Part shown: positions 24,001 to 37,140 of the stretch, piece by piece | Position numbering within the stretch: position 1 is the first letter of the stretch | Layout: every line of letters starts with the position of its first letter | Notes under the pieces: model-generated | Seen by the model: only the letters and a program-made list of their open reading frames with translations | Told to the model about the DNA's origin: nothing | Databases searched by the model: none | Translations under genes and position numbers: made by a program | NCBI RefSeq assembly: GCF_949628265.1 | Contig: NC_088789.1 | Span: forward strand, 10,346,886-10,410,885 | Length of the DNA: 64,000 nucleotides | Source of the DNA: Cloeon dipterum | Lineage: Eukaryota; Arthropoda; Insecta; Ephemeroptera; Baetidae | Reading direction: 5' to 3'

Positions 24001-27000
24001 ATGCCACGCCTCACTCCACAATGTGAAAATTAATGATGGGTTGTTATTTTCTCATTCAAGGCCGGCCGTATAAAATGATATCGTGAAATTATTTATCGCG
24101 GCGCTTGCCCGATGGCTTTGCTCCGACAACACAACTGGCTCGTGTAATCGAATTGTCACTATAATCATTGTTATTATTTGCAATATTGATTGTAATTTAT
24201 GAAAAGTTGTCGGCCGAAAAGCAGTTTCTGCTAGATTTGCTATCAGTCAAAGCTTTTGGTGGCTAAGAAGTGAATAGCCACGGGCAACCCAAAGTATCTT
24301 ACCTGTTTTTCAATAAAGGTTCAATCTACATAATAAATTTAAATTAGGTGTTTTTTTTAATTCAAGCTCGTCTTGTTGGATTTGAAATGTCTACGACAAA
24401 TTGTGGTCCATCGCTCCTCGAATGGGTCCATGAGATAATCCGGATTTCAGGTGCAGGATTTATTTATTTATTTATGCAGTAGCAAATAATATAAATTACC
24501 AAATAAAAAGGTTTAGGATTTCTGATTTGCGTAGTTCCGAGTTATATTTGTTGACGCACAGCACCAAATGGGACAGTGGCAAACCCATGTTTAGCCGGGG
24601 AAAGGGAAGAACAGTTTTCAAAGTTCGGCGCAAACTCTTTCGTCGAGATGTTTCTAAGGGGAGGGTACTTGAAATTTTCATTCCGTCCAACTCCAGACAG
24701 ACCAAACAAGTACTATAAACCCAAGACAAAACGACCAGCTAAACTGCTTCAATCGATTAAATTTACATACACCGCAGCAGTCGGCGTCCCTTTTGGTGCG
24801 AAATTTACAACTTTCTGCGAGCAAATCCGATAAGATAAGCTACACGAAGACCGGATTATGCTAAATTCTATGAACCATAAATTCAGATATGCGAAATGAA
24901 ATCCATGGAGAGTGTTGACCCGAAGGAAGAACAAAAAGTGGTTGGCAGCTGGTTTGAATTAATTGCAAGTGGGCTGTTAAAGGAACTGCAAAATCACCAT
25001 CCCACTTGCGCCGAAAACTAGGTGGGAATGAAAGAGACACATCACGCAGAAAAGTCAACGCGCAGGGATTTGCTTGGCGGTGCGTCTGCTGCTCGTTGGC
25101 CTTCGGAAACACGTCGTTACTTACGCGCGGCTTTTTTCTTGTAGAATCAGAGCAGTCGTAATAATATCAACCTGCCTCCCTTTAATAAACATGAACTTGG
25201 CCTTACGACGGAAAGAAACTCACTCTCGATCTCGTCGTCTTGAACGAGCCTCCTCTCACGCCAAACGGCGCGGGTAATTATTGCCGAAATTCTCGTCTGG
25301 CCCGGTATTCCGCTCGAACGGGTTTGATAAGAGAGTAGTTGGCGTTTCAGGGACGAAATGGACCCTGAAAGTGAATTTTATTGCTTTATTCTCGTGTGGC
25401 TGTCTGTTGGTTGTATTCAACACATTGTTTCAGGAAACCACAACAACAGAAGAGAATAAGGCCCACATATAATTTAGAAGCTTTTTTAAAAAGCGCAGAG
25501 ATAAAAATCAGCGGGCTAAAAGTGTCCACTGAAAGACGCTAAGTAGCTGAAACACGGCGGAAAAATTTATAAACTGAATTGTTAAACATCTTGTGCGCGT
25601 CTTCTCTATAAATTTCGCGCTTTCTGCAATCGTTGACCCCACTTAATTGCAAAATTTACTTCGCGTCGCACTTTTGTATCTCATGCAAAATATCGTTGTA
25701 AATAAGCGTCGGACGTCACATTCGCATATCTTAACGCGCAACGCTACTGCCTGCAATGCTAACTGCCTCGAGACATAAGTCAATCCTTATGCGGCTTTGC
25801 AGATTTTTTCTTTTAGGTCGTTCACGTAAGCCGCAAAAACAAAATAAATATCGATATTAAATGTCTTTCGAAAGGAAGTTAAATATCGAATTTATATGAG
25901 CGGTCCAATCGAACTTGCCCATTAAACAGCCGTTAAATTCGCGAGGGTCTTTTTATACTGCCTATCGTTCATACATTATTTCAAATGCGACTCGGCTTCA
26001 AATGGTGCTCTCTTAAATGCTAATTGACCGCACGTGCAAAAATTTACGGACCATTATTATTATTTAAAGCCATCAATCATACAATCTGGTCTTTTTAATG
26101 CATCATGTCACCTCGTGGATTTCTCTGACAAGATTCATCACATGATTCATCAATCAAAAGGAGGAAAAGCAGTCGAGATTTCGGAGCACAACATGGTCCT
26201 TTCTAATCCCACATATGAGTCAGTGAAGCATATATTTGGCATATAATTACATTTCTCGGAACGCTCCAGTTTATTTAGCTGGCACACGCAAAATTACCAT
26301 AATAACTACCCTTTGTCAACCGCTTTCATAGATACATAAAAGCGATTATGATGTGGCTTTAAATAATCCTTTTATCTGTGCAATAATTTTTTATCTTTAA
26401 GCACCTGGGCAGTAAAAATGTAATAATAATTCCTACCCGAAACACGCGGTGCAAGAAATGATCTCGTCAGCCAGTTGCCGCAAGCACGTAAAGCGGCCCA
26501 CCCAGATAAATCGCAGGTGCCGCGTGCAACGCCGTGGGATAGCGAGCCGGCGGTCGCGGCAAACGATGGGCGGCTAGTTTTTCTCAAGCATTTCGGCGTT
26601 TGTCTGCTCGTCCGCAAGTGTGATTACTTTGCACATATAAAATAATACCCATGTTTAGCTTGTGAGTACTTAATTGTCTGTCATCACATACAAGCGCCAC
26701 GCGACAACGCAAACATTTCATGGAGCAACATCCAAACATGTTTTAAATTCGATTGGTTTCCTAACTAAGTAATAGATTCATCAATAAAAAACTGTGTCTC
26801 AACAATGAACTTTTACTTCACAAAAGCAGTGTAAAAAACCAAGAGGAAATATTTTACGATAGAGAAAATAATCAACTCATTTAATCGTATAATCCTATTT
26901 TATAAATGCTGGGAAACCAGACTAAATGGACCCTTCGCGCACCATTGACAGAGTTTTTGTTTGAACTAATGATTGTAGGCAAGATTCCATTTCCATTGTT

Positions 27001-27590
27001 TGAAAATATTAAATTTCAAGGTTGGGGACTTTCTCCATTCTAATCTGTTATTGTTATACTACATAGAGTCCATATTTGGTTGGTTTTTCATGTGGTCACT
27101 CCAAAAAATATACTAAGCGACACTTCACTGATCTATCCACATCAATTTAAAAAGCTCTATTCCATGCCAAGTTTTGGCCCAAAGATATATAATGGAATAA
27201 AATATTGTAGCATAAAATGATTATATATTGGATGAGTGCTCTAGATGAAAAAAGCGGTGGTGACAGCAATATGGAAAAAGTATAAACCTTGTTGATGCAG
27301 AGTCACTGATCAAATAGATACCAACTACTTTTTTTAATATCATTGTTCAATTGATTTGATTTTTAAATAATTTTAAACTTTTTCTGCTTTTACAATTCGA
27401 CTAATAAAATATGGATTCTATGATATTTTTGCGTTTAACTGTTGAAAATGAAAAGGACTAATTTAATAAAACTGATAAAATTGAAAATATGTCATTGCGT
27501 ATTATCACTGTTTGAAAAGTAATTTATTTGATTATAAATAATTGCGAAAATTTTGGAAACCTCAAGGATATATCTATTTCAAAGCAACAA
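19482..27590. other. Gene-free region with regulatory-looking patches
   Basis: No protein gene is supported. Composition alternates between AT-rich stretches and patches with many GCGC and CGCG words (near 20640-20720, 22430-22500 and 25000-25300). This pattern is often seen in large intergenic or first-intron regulatory domains of insect genes. Apart from the GT microsatellite I see no repeat family, RNA gene or mobile element here. No tRNA-like box pairs were found by eye. Confidence 0.35.
21032..21079 (+). repeat. (GT)24 microsatellite
   Basis: An uninterrupted run of 24 GT units. The long Cys/Val reading frame across it (and Thr/His on the other strand) is an artefact of the repeat. Such tracts are prone to length change and can adopt Z-DNA. 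Confidence 0.97.
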
Positions 27591-30500
27591 AGAACTAGCC
27601 ATCAATATGCAAATCCTTGAAATTGGGCACAGATCTAAATGGGACGACCTCCACTCCAATGGAGTTGTATACGAGATGTGTTTTTCGTGTTGTAATTGTG
27701 AGCTTACATGGGGAATGTGCTAAGAAGGCGTGAAAAGTGCCAAAACGGCGTGCATGTGCCAAGCTGAATTTCACTGATGGCAGAAACACAGTTGCCGTGA
27801 TGGCGGAAAGTGTTGAAGTGACGAAGTGGAATGAGATAACAACGACAACCTGACGTCTCAGTAACAAACACGATCAGAAAAAGCCATTTAAATATTCTCA
27901 ATTGCGCAAGGTTACTCAAAAATATTTTGTCAAATCCACTACAAGGCCATTAATCGCTCGCGATGGACCAACCAGGAGACACAAATAAATCTTGTACAAC
28001 TCCAGGAGGGTAGAAAACACGCCACTTTGCATTTATTCGGCTTTGAAAAGAAATATACATATAATCATAAACATGGGAGAAAAGGCCATGATTCACCTTC
28101 TGGTAAAATCTTTTCGTGTGATGTACGACCGCATGGACGAACGCCATCTTAGAAATTCGCAATATATTTTGGGTGTCACGCCACCTGGCAAAGTACACCG
28201 CATAGATTATCAAAATGAGGAGCGATCCATCTTGTGACTCTACAGCCGAAATTGCTTTTGCCGTTGGACAGTGCGAGTTCAATGGCGAAATAATATGCAC
28301 AGATGAGTTATTTTCTTTATTTTCTGTAAAGAGGACCAACACGTACTTAAGCAATCCGACATCTCTTTGAAGCGTCCGCAATTACGCTTGTAACTACAAA
28401 TCAATTAGCCTTACGAAAAATCTCGCAAGGAAGAGACAGTTGGCTCGGCTTAGTGATAACGTCTCTACAGGATATTTGATATTTTTTATTAGTCACGTTG
28501 CCTATCAAAATGTCATTTGTCGCACTTGCATCGTTAAAACGATACTTTGGAGCGCCTAAAAAAGCGACATGCAGGATCTTGGGCGATTCCGCGTGAGCAC
28601 TTAACCTGTCAAAATTGCACTCGCCCATCGCTTGTGGAGACGAATGGATGTGGCCATTCAGCAGATTAACTTTCCACAAAGACGGATTTCCATTATAATG
28701 AAAGGTCACGCGGCCTTTGAAAGCAATTAACGTGATTTATTTATCACGTTACATAAGGTGAACGGCTTATGCGCGGCGCTAGCTACTCCTCGCCGGCGTT
28801 TGATGCCAATGGGACGCGCACATCAACGCAGAGTCAGCCAACAAACCCAGCATACATAGTTCTACATTTTGCACACTGTACTTATTAATTATACGCGTCA
28901 GCTATAAACCGAGAATACTCTCGTTAAGCGTAATTAACCTGCTCGTGAGCGACGTTCACTCGTTCAATAAGTAATTTATGTGACCCGGCAATGACGAGGG
29001 TAACAATATTATAGTAGGCGGGTCGTAATATTTTCTATTTAATTTGCCAAGTGTTAAACTTGATTTTTTAATAGCGTTAATTACAACCTTGATAATTAGA
29101 TCCACTTAATTGCATGATGACACATTTTGAAAATATATTTCATCAGAGTAAATTGTGATTTTTCAAAGACTATTAAGTTAATGCCGTGTGTAATATGTAT
29201 TACAAATTGTTATTTTTCCTTACGACAAATCTCAATGCAGTGTTTTAATTCATTTATTCACTGCATTTAACGCAACATGCTTGACAAGATATGAAAAACA
29301 ACCCGAAACCTAATGCGTAAATATTCACAAAACTCACAAAAGCATAAAAATTATATAGCTTAAACCTTGCCTTTTTAGGTAATAAAAAATAAATTAATTT
29401 AAAACTCAATCCTTAAAACCGTCTGCTGTTCTACTATTTAAAAGAAGATCATAATTATTGGGATTTTTTAATTGAAGGTTTGCAAATAATTTATTTCGAA
29501 ATGCTACCTTTTGAGCGTCTTGAACGATATTTAAAGCGGTTGCCAATTAATTACAAAAGTGATTGCTATAGGCTTTCTAACAGGCGGAGACGCGTGTTTG
29601 CCAACAAGTACAAAGCCATAAATCTATGCATTTGTATGGCAAGTAGCCTTCGCTTTTTTAAGTTCAAGCTTTTTAAGCCTCTTTCATAGGCTGAAGCGTG
29701 GCATTATCTCCTGATTTAGAGCTGCGAACAAACAAATAATTATCAAATGGGGTCTCGCACCAATTAACCTTACGCACAACTCATGACAAGAAAGTGCAGT
29801 GAAACATTCTGAAATCGGTAAGAGGAATTCATGCGCGGCTGATTTACGAGCGAAGGATGAGTATGTGAATTGGCCAATCTCTCTCGCTCTCTCGCGCTTA
29901 AAAAGGATTGAACGTACAATTTGTGTATTTAATCATTGTGCACTTTTCTCACTTAGGCACGGGGCTATAAATTAAATTAAATTGAAAAGTGTGAAAGGTA
30001 ATTGACTCTGAACTTCACACACGTGTTGCTGCAGTACCTTACACGACTTAAAAATTAGTTTTGCTGTTGTTTTCTTGTGTAATGTACATCAATTAAATAT
30101 AAAAATGACTAATAAAATGTAAAAAGATCGGTTTTGGGTACCATAATATTTATCTACTATGATTTGAATTCAAATGGACGTATAATAGATTTCCTTTTCT
30201 GGTGGAAATTTTCAACAACCATTTGCATGAGAAAAATATGGTCGTCTCGATTTAAATGGACTGTGCGCTCCAGGAAAAAATCTAATTTCATTCAACTGTC
30301 GCATGTTGTCTTGGATCTGCGTCTGAGTGAGAGATGAAGTGCGCGTATATAGCGCTTTAATGCTTCTCAGGATCACGTCTGGCAAGAAATTTTATTAATC
30401 CATTATTCACATTCCGCATCCTGGACGCAATTATAAACCCACAGCACATTTATCTGCCAAATTAAGGGGAGAATGGTTCATAAATCATCTGTCAGCGGTG

Positions 30501-33500
30501 TAAATTTGCATCGGAAATAATTGGCCAGTTGAGCAGCAGTAGTTGCAAGAAACATTCATCAACCGAAGAAAAGTGCAACTGCTTGTAATTATTTAATCCC
30601 ATCTGACTTTAATTCATATTAATCTGCTGAAAAACGGCGATTTGAACTCGGCGTGAAAGGACTACCATTTTCAGATGAGAGATAATCGTGCGATGTCCGT
30701 CCGGGATAGCATACAAAATAAACACACCGCGAATCGCACTCTCTTCCATCATGTCGATGCGGAGAATGTTGTACGTGCAGAGGTAATCCTGCTTTATTAC
30801 GCAACGCATAAAGGTGCACATTTTCTGGTCTTTGTCAGCACCACTCATACATATTTATTCACCTTCTCAGGTTACCAATGATGTCTCATCTATCTGTGCC
30901 GGGCGAATTAACCGCCGCGGAGAAAATGTGTCTGCACTTGAATAATGACGCCTGCCCATTTATTTATTCCTGTCTGTAGTGCTCTCCAGCCGCGGGAATC
31001 GCGGCTTTGTGGAAAGATCTTCATTAAACACGCCGAGCCACGCAAACAATGATTAATGGCTTTGCGTTCATAACTGACATATTGCATCGCAAATAAAGCG
31101 TGCCGTATAGCGCACGGATTACAAAAAGGAATGCCGACCACTTTGCTCTTGAGAGATTTTAAAGTGCCAAAAAAGTAGTTTGGAATACAAAAGCCTTGAA
31201 GGAAATTGAGTCTCGTGACTTTGCAGATATTCCATGCGAGGATAATCTTTGAAGAAACAAGAATACATAATTCACCGTCGGAATTCAGTGAAATGCCTTT
31301 AATTGTGCAGCGTAAATTACATTCTCCCCGTTTCAGAAGCGGTGCGTATAGAAATCGAAAGAGAGATTTATTTACTCCTTTTAATTCAAGACTTGAAAGT
31401 TCCTTTTGTGCAATTAAAATTCAGTTATTTCACAACAAACAGAGGCGTTAACTATTATGAAACGCACTTAACGAGCGTGAGGCTTATCTCTTCCGCAGAT
31501 TGAAACGCAAAACGCTACGAGCTTTTCGAGGGCGGAGCGGGTAACGACTGAGAATATTTAAACAATCGTACCCAGAGGTGATTAAATCTATACAAATTTA
31601 ACCACACGCCTGCCGGGAAATTTTTTCTTGAACGGATTTGCTCGCCACGCACTGAAAGAAAGAGTCGCAAGCACACTTTCATGCTAATTACAAGCTATCA
31701 TTATGGTAGCGATAAATTAAAGCACAGCGGTCGTTCCAATAATTCACGCGCGCGAGGATAACATCTTTCCTGGACCTCACTCGATTCATGTTCGAAAGCC
31801 ATTAATCTTTTCCTATTTGTATACTAATTTCTCACTTACCAACAGTAAAGTTAGATGGCTTCTCCATGAAACCGTGGATTATGTAAATGAATTTATATAA
31901 TTTAATTTTTACATTCAAACAAATCATTTTTAAACTCACCACAAAATTTTCACAACGTCGTGATAACAAATACTTTTAAATTTATGTTAAGTGACACTTT
32001 GATATTTATATGATTATTATTAAGAATTTTGAAAGAGAGACAAGACATGATTACGAAAATTAAGTCCATTTTACCACGACCCTTTGCTTACTTTGTACTT
32101 AAAAGCGAGCTTTCTGGATGGATATAAAATTTATTGCTGTATTGAACACTGAAACCCATAAAGTAGCGCGTTGAGCTTACACCGAGAATAAAAGTCATAT
32201 TGTTGCAACATTAAAATCTGCGTTCATGGGAACTTGAGCCAAGATGTACGAGATGCTATCCCACTCAACGAATTAACTCACACCAAATTGGAAATATTTC
32301 GCTCAATTCTGGCAATAAAGTCTCGCATCAAATAACTTGGGTCTTAATTGCCGGCGCCGAGGTGCGAAACTGATTTCAATCTAGTTGGATGCAACGTCTT
32401 AATTAAGGTCTGTAGGCTGTATTTTTATACAGTCTTGGAAATTACGATGCAGCTTGAGTATACAGAAGAGTCAAGCTCTCGGAGAGTTGAATGGATGCAA
32501 CAATTAAAAAAACTCGTAAGAGGAAAATTAGCAGCTCTCGGTGCGTTGTTTGTTTAGTGTTGCGCATTCGTGTAAGCAAAGGAAAGAAAACACCATGACT
32601 CAAAAGCAATTTGCATTCAATGTTCAATTATTCACCGCGCAATGTGCCCTCAGTCAGTGGCCTTACGAAAAAATCCGATCATGAATATGCATTTTTCTTT
32701 AGCAGCAGTGTTAAAAATTGCATTTTAATTAACATTTAACATGAAATCTGAGAATTTGATCATCAATTAGACCTGAACTTGTATAGGCAAGACGTCATAA
32801 ATTTCAATCTGGCTGTTTGATCCGTCCGAGATAAGCGGCATTGCAAAAATTAATTCACGACGTGCCTCCAACAGGCGGGGTCCGAAACTGTGTGCAAATG
32901 AAGCCTGCAAGTGAGGTGGGTCCAAATGAAACACATTTAAAATTGGCCTTGACTAGCCTTGAGACTGAAAAAAAACAGCCAGAGAGTGTTTTGCGCGGGA
33001 GTCAGTAAATTGTTGTTTATGGAGACGCACTATCGTTCTCCACTGGCTCGTTTTTCGTCTGACCGGATTAGCTCGTGGTGAGTGCTTTTGCAGCTTTTGA
33101 ATGCTTGTTGCCGAGGATTTTAGCCGCCACACCAGTTTGCATTGAATTTCAGCACTTACACTGATATAATTGTTGATGACTGACGGTATCGTTTTCACTC
33201 TGGCACGTGTGCAAGGGTTAATTCCTTATTACGAAAGGTGAGGAAAACTGAAACACTTCTTAGCGTGGAAAATCTCTGCGACCACCCAATACGATAGTGT
33301 AGCTAACACGCAAGGCTTTTCCTCTAAAACACGAAATTCGCAACAAATAAAACACTCCGCGTTATTTTGGCTGTTCTGGGAAATGTGATACAACATTGGT
33401 GGAGAATTCGAGTGTTTTCCTTTGTAGGCAGAGCGACAAAATTCTTGCACGAATAAATAAAACCAGCGTGACTACATCGCATAAATAAAAAGCTAAAGCT

Positions 33501-33730
33501 AGCAGTAAATGCAGATTGTAGCCGTCTAGACGGATTAATAACTCTCTTACGGGCACGGATTTTGGAGATTTTCAAAATACTTTAATTCAAATCAGACAAG
33601 ATGATTAATATATTTTGACTTAAAACAGAAGTCCTGTGGTTTTCTCAACATTCGACCATTCATTTAAACAAAATTTCCCGACGTTGGTGGTCAAAATATT
33701 TTTCCTCAGATATACCGACTCCACAGTTCA
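27591..33730. other. Gene-free region
   Basis: No gene is supported. The longest open frame (27950-28381, minus) has 143 codons but no recognisable domain or splice context. The region resembles the preceding one, with AT-rich DNA broken by GC-richer patches (28760-28850, 31000-31100 and 31500-31620). Nothing else specific was seen. Confidence 0.35.
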
Positions 33731-34011
33731 CAATTATTGCAAACCGCACATTTGCAGCTGTCTTTTCTGTTCTTGCTTCTCTCGTCCTTGATGCATTCAA
33801 CAGGTTCGCCGCCGCAGACTGCAATTTTTCTCAACCCTTGCATCTTGAAATCAAACACCGATTCGAGCAGTTACGTATTTTATGTACGGGCGTGTGTATG
33901 CTTAAAAGCCCAAGCCAATGGCAGATGGAATCAATTAATGCTCCTTTTGAGTGGCGCCGCCATAAAAATACAAACTGCGTATCTGATGGCATTGCAGGTG
34001 CAACCGATGCA

Positions 34012-34030
34012 CACGACACGACGTGTCGTG
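34012..34030. repeat. 19-bp near-perfect palindrome
   Basis: CACGACACG, a single central A, then CGTGTCGTG: nine-base arms that are exact reverse complements. A dimeric transcription factor could bind such a site. It lies 11 nt after an 18-nt string also found at the end of the AA15 signal-peptide exon. Confidence 0.6.
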
Positions 34031-34159
34031 ACAGTGAAAGTTGAATCTTTTGTCATTGTCAATTGATTCAAATTAATGCATCTCACCGGCCTTTTCTTCA
34101 CTTAACAACAAAGGAAAAGTATTTCATGAATTTTAAATTCAACCTCTTAACATTTCTGC

Positions 34160-34295
34160 AGTCATAATCAGGGTTTGCCAATTTTGCAATGTGTAAAATT
34201 GAAACTGAAACTAAAATTTATCAATTTTTTGTGAAAATACAAACGCAGAGGTTTTTCTGGAAAAATGCGGGTTTTGCGATCTGAGAATTTAATCG
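34160..34295 (-). repeat. Dispersed AT-rich repeat, copy B
   Basis: In reverse orientation this holds the same 26-nt motif (34166-34191) as copies A and C, ending GGCAAACCCTGATT. It also has an internal GCATTTTTCCAGAAAAACC block matching sequence in copy C. It differs from copy C at 2 of 26 motif positions. It appears to be a short or truncated copy. Confidence 0.5.
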
Positions 34296-36795
34296 TTGTA
34301 GTTCTACGTTCTTTCTTGTCCTGAAATTTTATGTGAAGATTGCGCAAACATTTTGATAATTAAAAAAACCCAGTCAAGACATGCTCAGCATACTTTGAAA
34401 TGATAAGTGAGTGACTAAAGATCAATCTGTCAGAGAAAATTGGAAAGTAAAAGTCATTCTTATTGACATCAAAGAGTTGCTCAACACTATAGTTTTGACG
34501 CGTACATTGGATTGTCTCTATTCCGAATTTCTCTAAAAAATACTCCAAACCTCTAATAAGAATGGTTTTTAATCTTTACAACGAGCTCTATAATCATAAT
34601 TGTTGCTTTGGGACAATTTAAGATTTTTTAATCACACCACAAATGAAAGAAATTGATTCGCCTCACAGCAATTACAGACACGGCCCTTACTCGCACTTAA
34701 GTAACAGTTTCACTATGCATACAAAAAGATGAAATGAAAACCATGAAAGGCGTGTCTCGTGAACATGTTTGTTAGCAAAATATGTTATACTTTTGGAGAA
34801 AATAATGAAATGCAGGGCAGCTATAAAGAATTTATAGCAGCTATTAAAATCAATTAGATGCAGTACAGTAATGAAAGAGAACGTTTTAGAGTTATGTATC
34901 GAGGTGGATTGTCTCTCTTAATTTACCCTCCACTCTTATTGGCTTATCTTTGTTTCTACACCTGGAGTGTTCAGTTGGGTAAAAGCCTGTAAATCATTAA
35001 AGAAATTGAACTTTTATGGCGGGCGAGAAATATGGCGTTTGAGCGGCACCGTGTGACCTGAATATCGGGGCGGACAGGGAAAGTGCATTACAATGCGCAC
35101 AAGTTCGTGCAAGCGTCAATCACCATGATCTTGCTCAATGCAACTCGCAGTAAACCCTCGCACGCTAAAACTACCACACTCGAGTGCAGCCGACAATGAG
35201 CTTTTTATCGCTGGAGAAATTATCCGAGTACATTAAAACTTTATGGCTCTCTAAACTACGCTCGATCGATGCTTCGCAGCGAAAAAATGAGTGGCCGGCT
35301 TTCCTAATACAGCTTTTATTGTTTGTCGAGAGCCTTTCGCAAGGCGAGATTTATTTGTGGACAAACCGAGCACGTATGCGATGTGATGGATTCCCGGAGA
35401 GAGTGCCGATTATTCATCACTCCGCACGTCTGCACGAACGACCGGGTGTGTATATTATGCAAGGCGGCAAGGGAAATGTGTGTGTTGAGAGAACTCGCCT
35501 TCAGGGCTGAAATAAATCAGTGCACTTGAAGCTACTTATCGTTTTGCAGCTGTAATAAATTCACACGATTTTCTGCCCACGCAAATCACATTCTTGACGA
35601 GAGAATGCACAAGCAGCGGAACATGACACCGAACGCGAACCTGCGGGATGTTCGACGGCATGTCCTCTTATCAAGCTGATTTACAGCTTCATTGCGCTGA
35701 GCGAGTCGTCCGGGAAGTGACTTCCACTGCAACTTTCAATATAAATTATTTCCAATATTTCTTTCTGATGTGGATTCCATAGATTTAATTCATATTTAAA
35801 TGTTTTTCAGCATTCCTCACACTAAATATTTTAGGAGAATAAATTGTAGGGAAATTTTTAAGCTCTGAAACACGGTGTTTTCTGAAAATTAAATATAAAA
35901 ATAATTGAAATGGATCTCACCCATCGTGGGCATAGTCTAACAAGCCTCCACTATCCTTACAATGATATATTTCCGGCATATAACGACAATAAAGCAAAAA
36001 TATCGTTCTGACGTTTATATTTAAAAACTCATAAATCATTAAAATGCCAATCAGAGTACCTTGAAGACACTTAAATGGTCTCAATAGCACTAAAATGGTT
36101 TGAACGTCGGTCCTATGACCAAAATCGCTGATAATCGAGAGTAATAACTTAACGCTAATATAAGAAAACTCGCTGTCCTCCACGCGAGCGTAAAGAGTGC
36201 ATCTGTGCTTCTCCTGGTGTGCGCTTAAGTTCAATTAACCAGCTCGTTTGTAGACGATTAAGTTCCATGTATTGAAATTGCTTTGATAATCACCACTCGC
36301 GCTCTAATTTGCACCTCTCAGGATGGCTCGGCGTGTGTAATTAGTGCATCAAGCGGAGAGGGCCAATAAAACTGGCGATTGATCGATTAACCTTCTTGGC
36401 GCGACACGCAGGCGATTAAATTACGAAGGCAGGCAGGCAATGAAACTGTCACCCACGAGCATAGGGTTGCATTCGGTGCTGCATTTTAGTGCCAGCCCGG
36501 TGCATATCTCGCACCTTCGAATGCTGACGACACGTAATTAGCAACGATAATTTTTTTCTTGAGCAAGGTGGAAACGCCTTAGGTATAGCCTGCTTTAGAT
36601 ATTTTCATTTACGCTCCCACTTTGTGGCTCTCTTCCTGCTGCCTTTGTTTTGATTTTATTATACTCGTTCCTTGCTCTTTCTCACTCACGAAATATATAC
36701 GATGTTTCCCTGCTGGAGGGTTTCAAGAAAATTGGAGCTCTGAAGGCAAGAATAAACTGGGAAAATGTGTCTGAGATTTTTTCTTCACCAAGAAC
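34296..36795. other. Gene-free region
   Basis: No gene is supported. A perfect 8-bp hairpin (GCTATAAA, GAA, TTTATAGC) lies at 34820-34838. The GC-richer stretch at 35020-35480 has short open frames with no known domain. Nothing else specific was seen. Confidence 0.3.
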
Positions 36796-36799
36796 CTTT

Positions 36800-37140
36800 T
36801 TGCTATTGTTTTCAGGCCGTATTTTCCGGAAAAACCCACTGCATTGAAAAAAATTGTTTTTTGCGGGGTTTGTGAAATGTTGTGCATTTTTCCGAAAGAT
36901 GATCAAAAATGATGATGGATGACCTAAAATAGGGATTGTTTCAAAATCAATATAAAAGCCACTCGTTTCCCCAAAAGACACTCATCGTAATTTTTAAAAG
37001 TTTTACTTTTTTTAGCGCGAAATGTGACCTCATTGGGGTTAAATGCGGAAAATTTTAAAAACCCTCCAAAGCTGGTTTTGGCGGGAAAAAACACTGGTGT
37101 ATTTTTGCGCATTGCAATATTGGCGAACCCTGATTGTGTT
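36800..37140 (+). repeat. Dispersed AT-rich repeat, copy C
   Basis: The longest apparent copy. It contains GTATTTTCCGGAAAAACCC near 36823, a GCGGGGTTTGTG...GCATTTTTCCG block near 36864, and the 26-nt motif at 37110-37135 ending GGCGAACCCTGATT. Minus-strand open frames across it have no recognisable domain and are probably by-products of the repeat. It may be a non-autonomous element; ends and any target-site duplication were not identified. Confidence 0.5.

Noticed and set aside
27950-28381. Minus-strand frame of 143 codons, the longest in the gene-free interval
   Set aside because: No recognisable domain, no splice context and no neighbouring exon; such lengths can arise by chance over 27 kb.
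33737-34066. Plus-strand frame of 109 codons starting with a signal-peptide-like stretch
   Set aside because: Hydrophobic start but no known domain downstream; only the 18-nt match to AA15 exon 1 is noteworthy and is reported separately.
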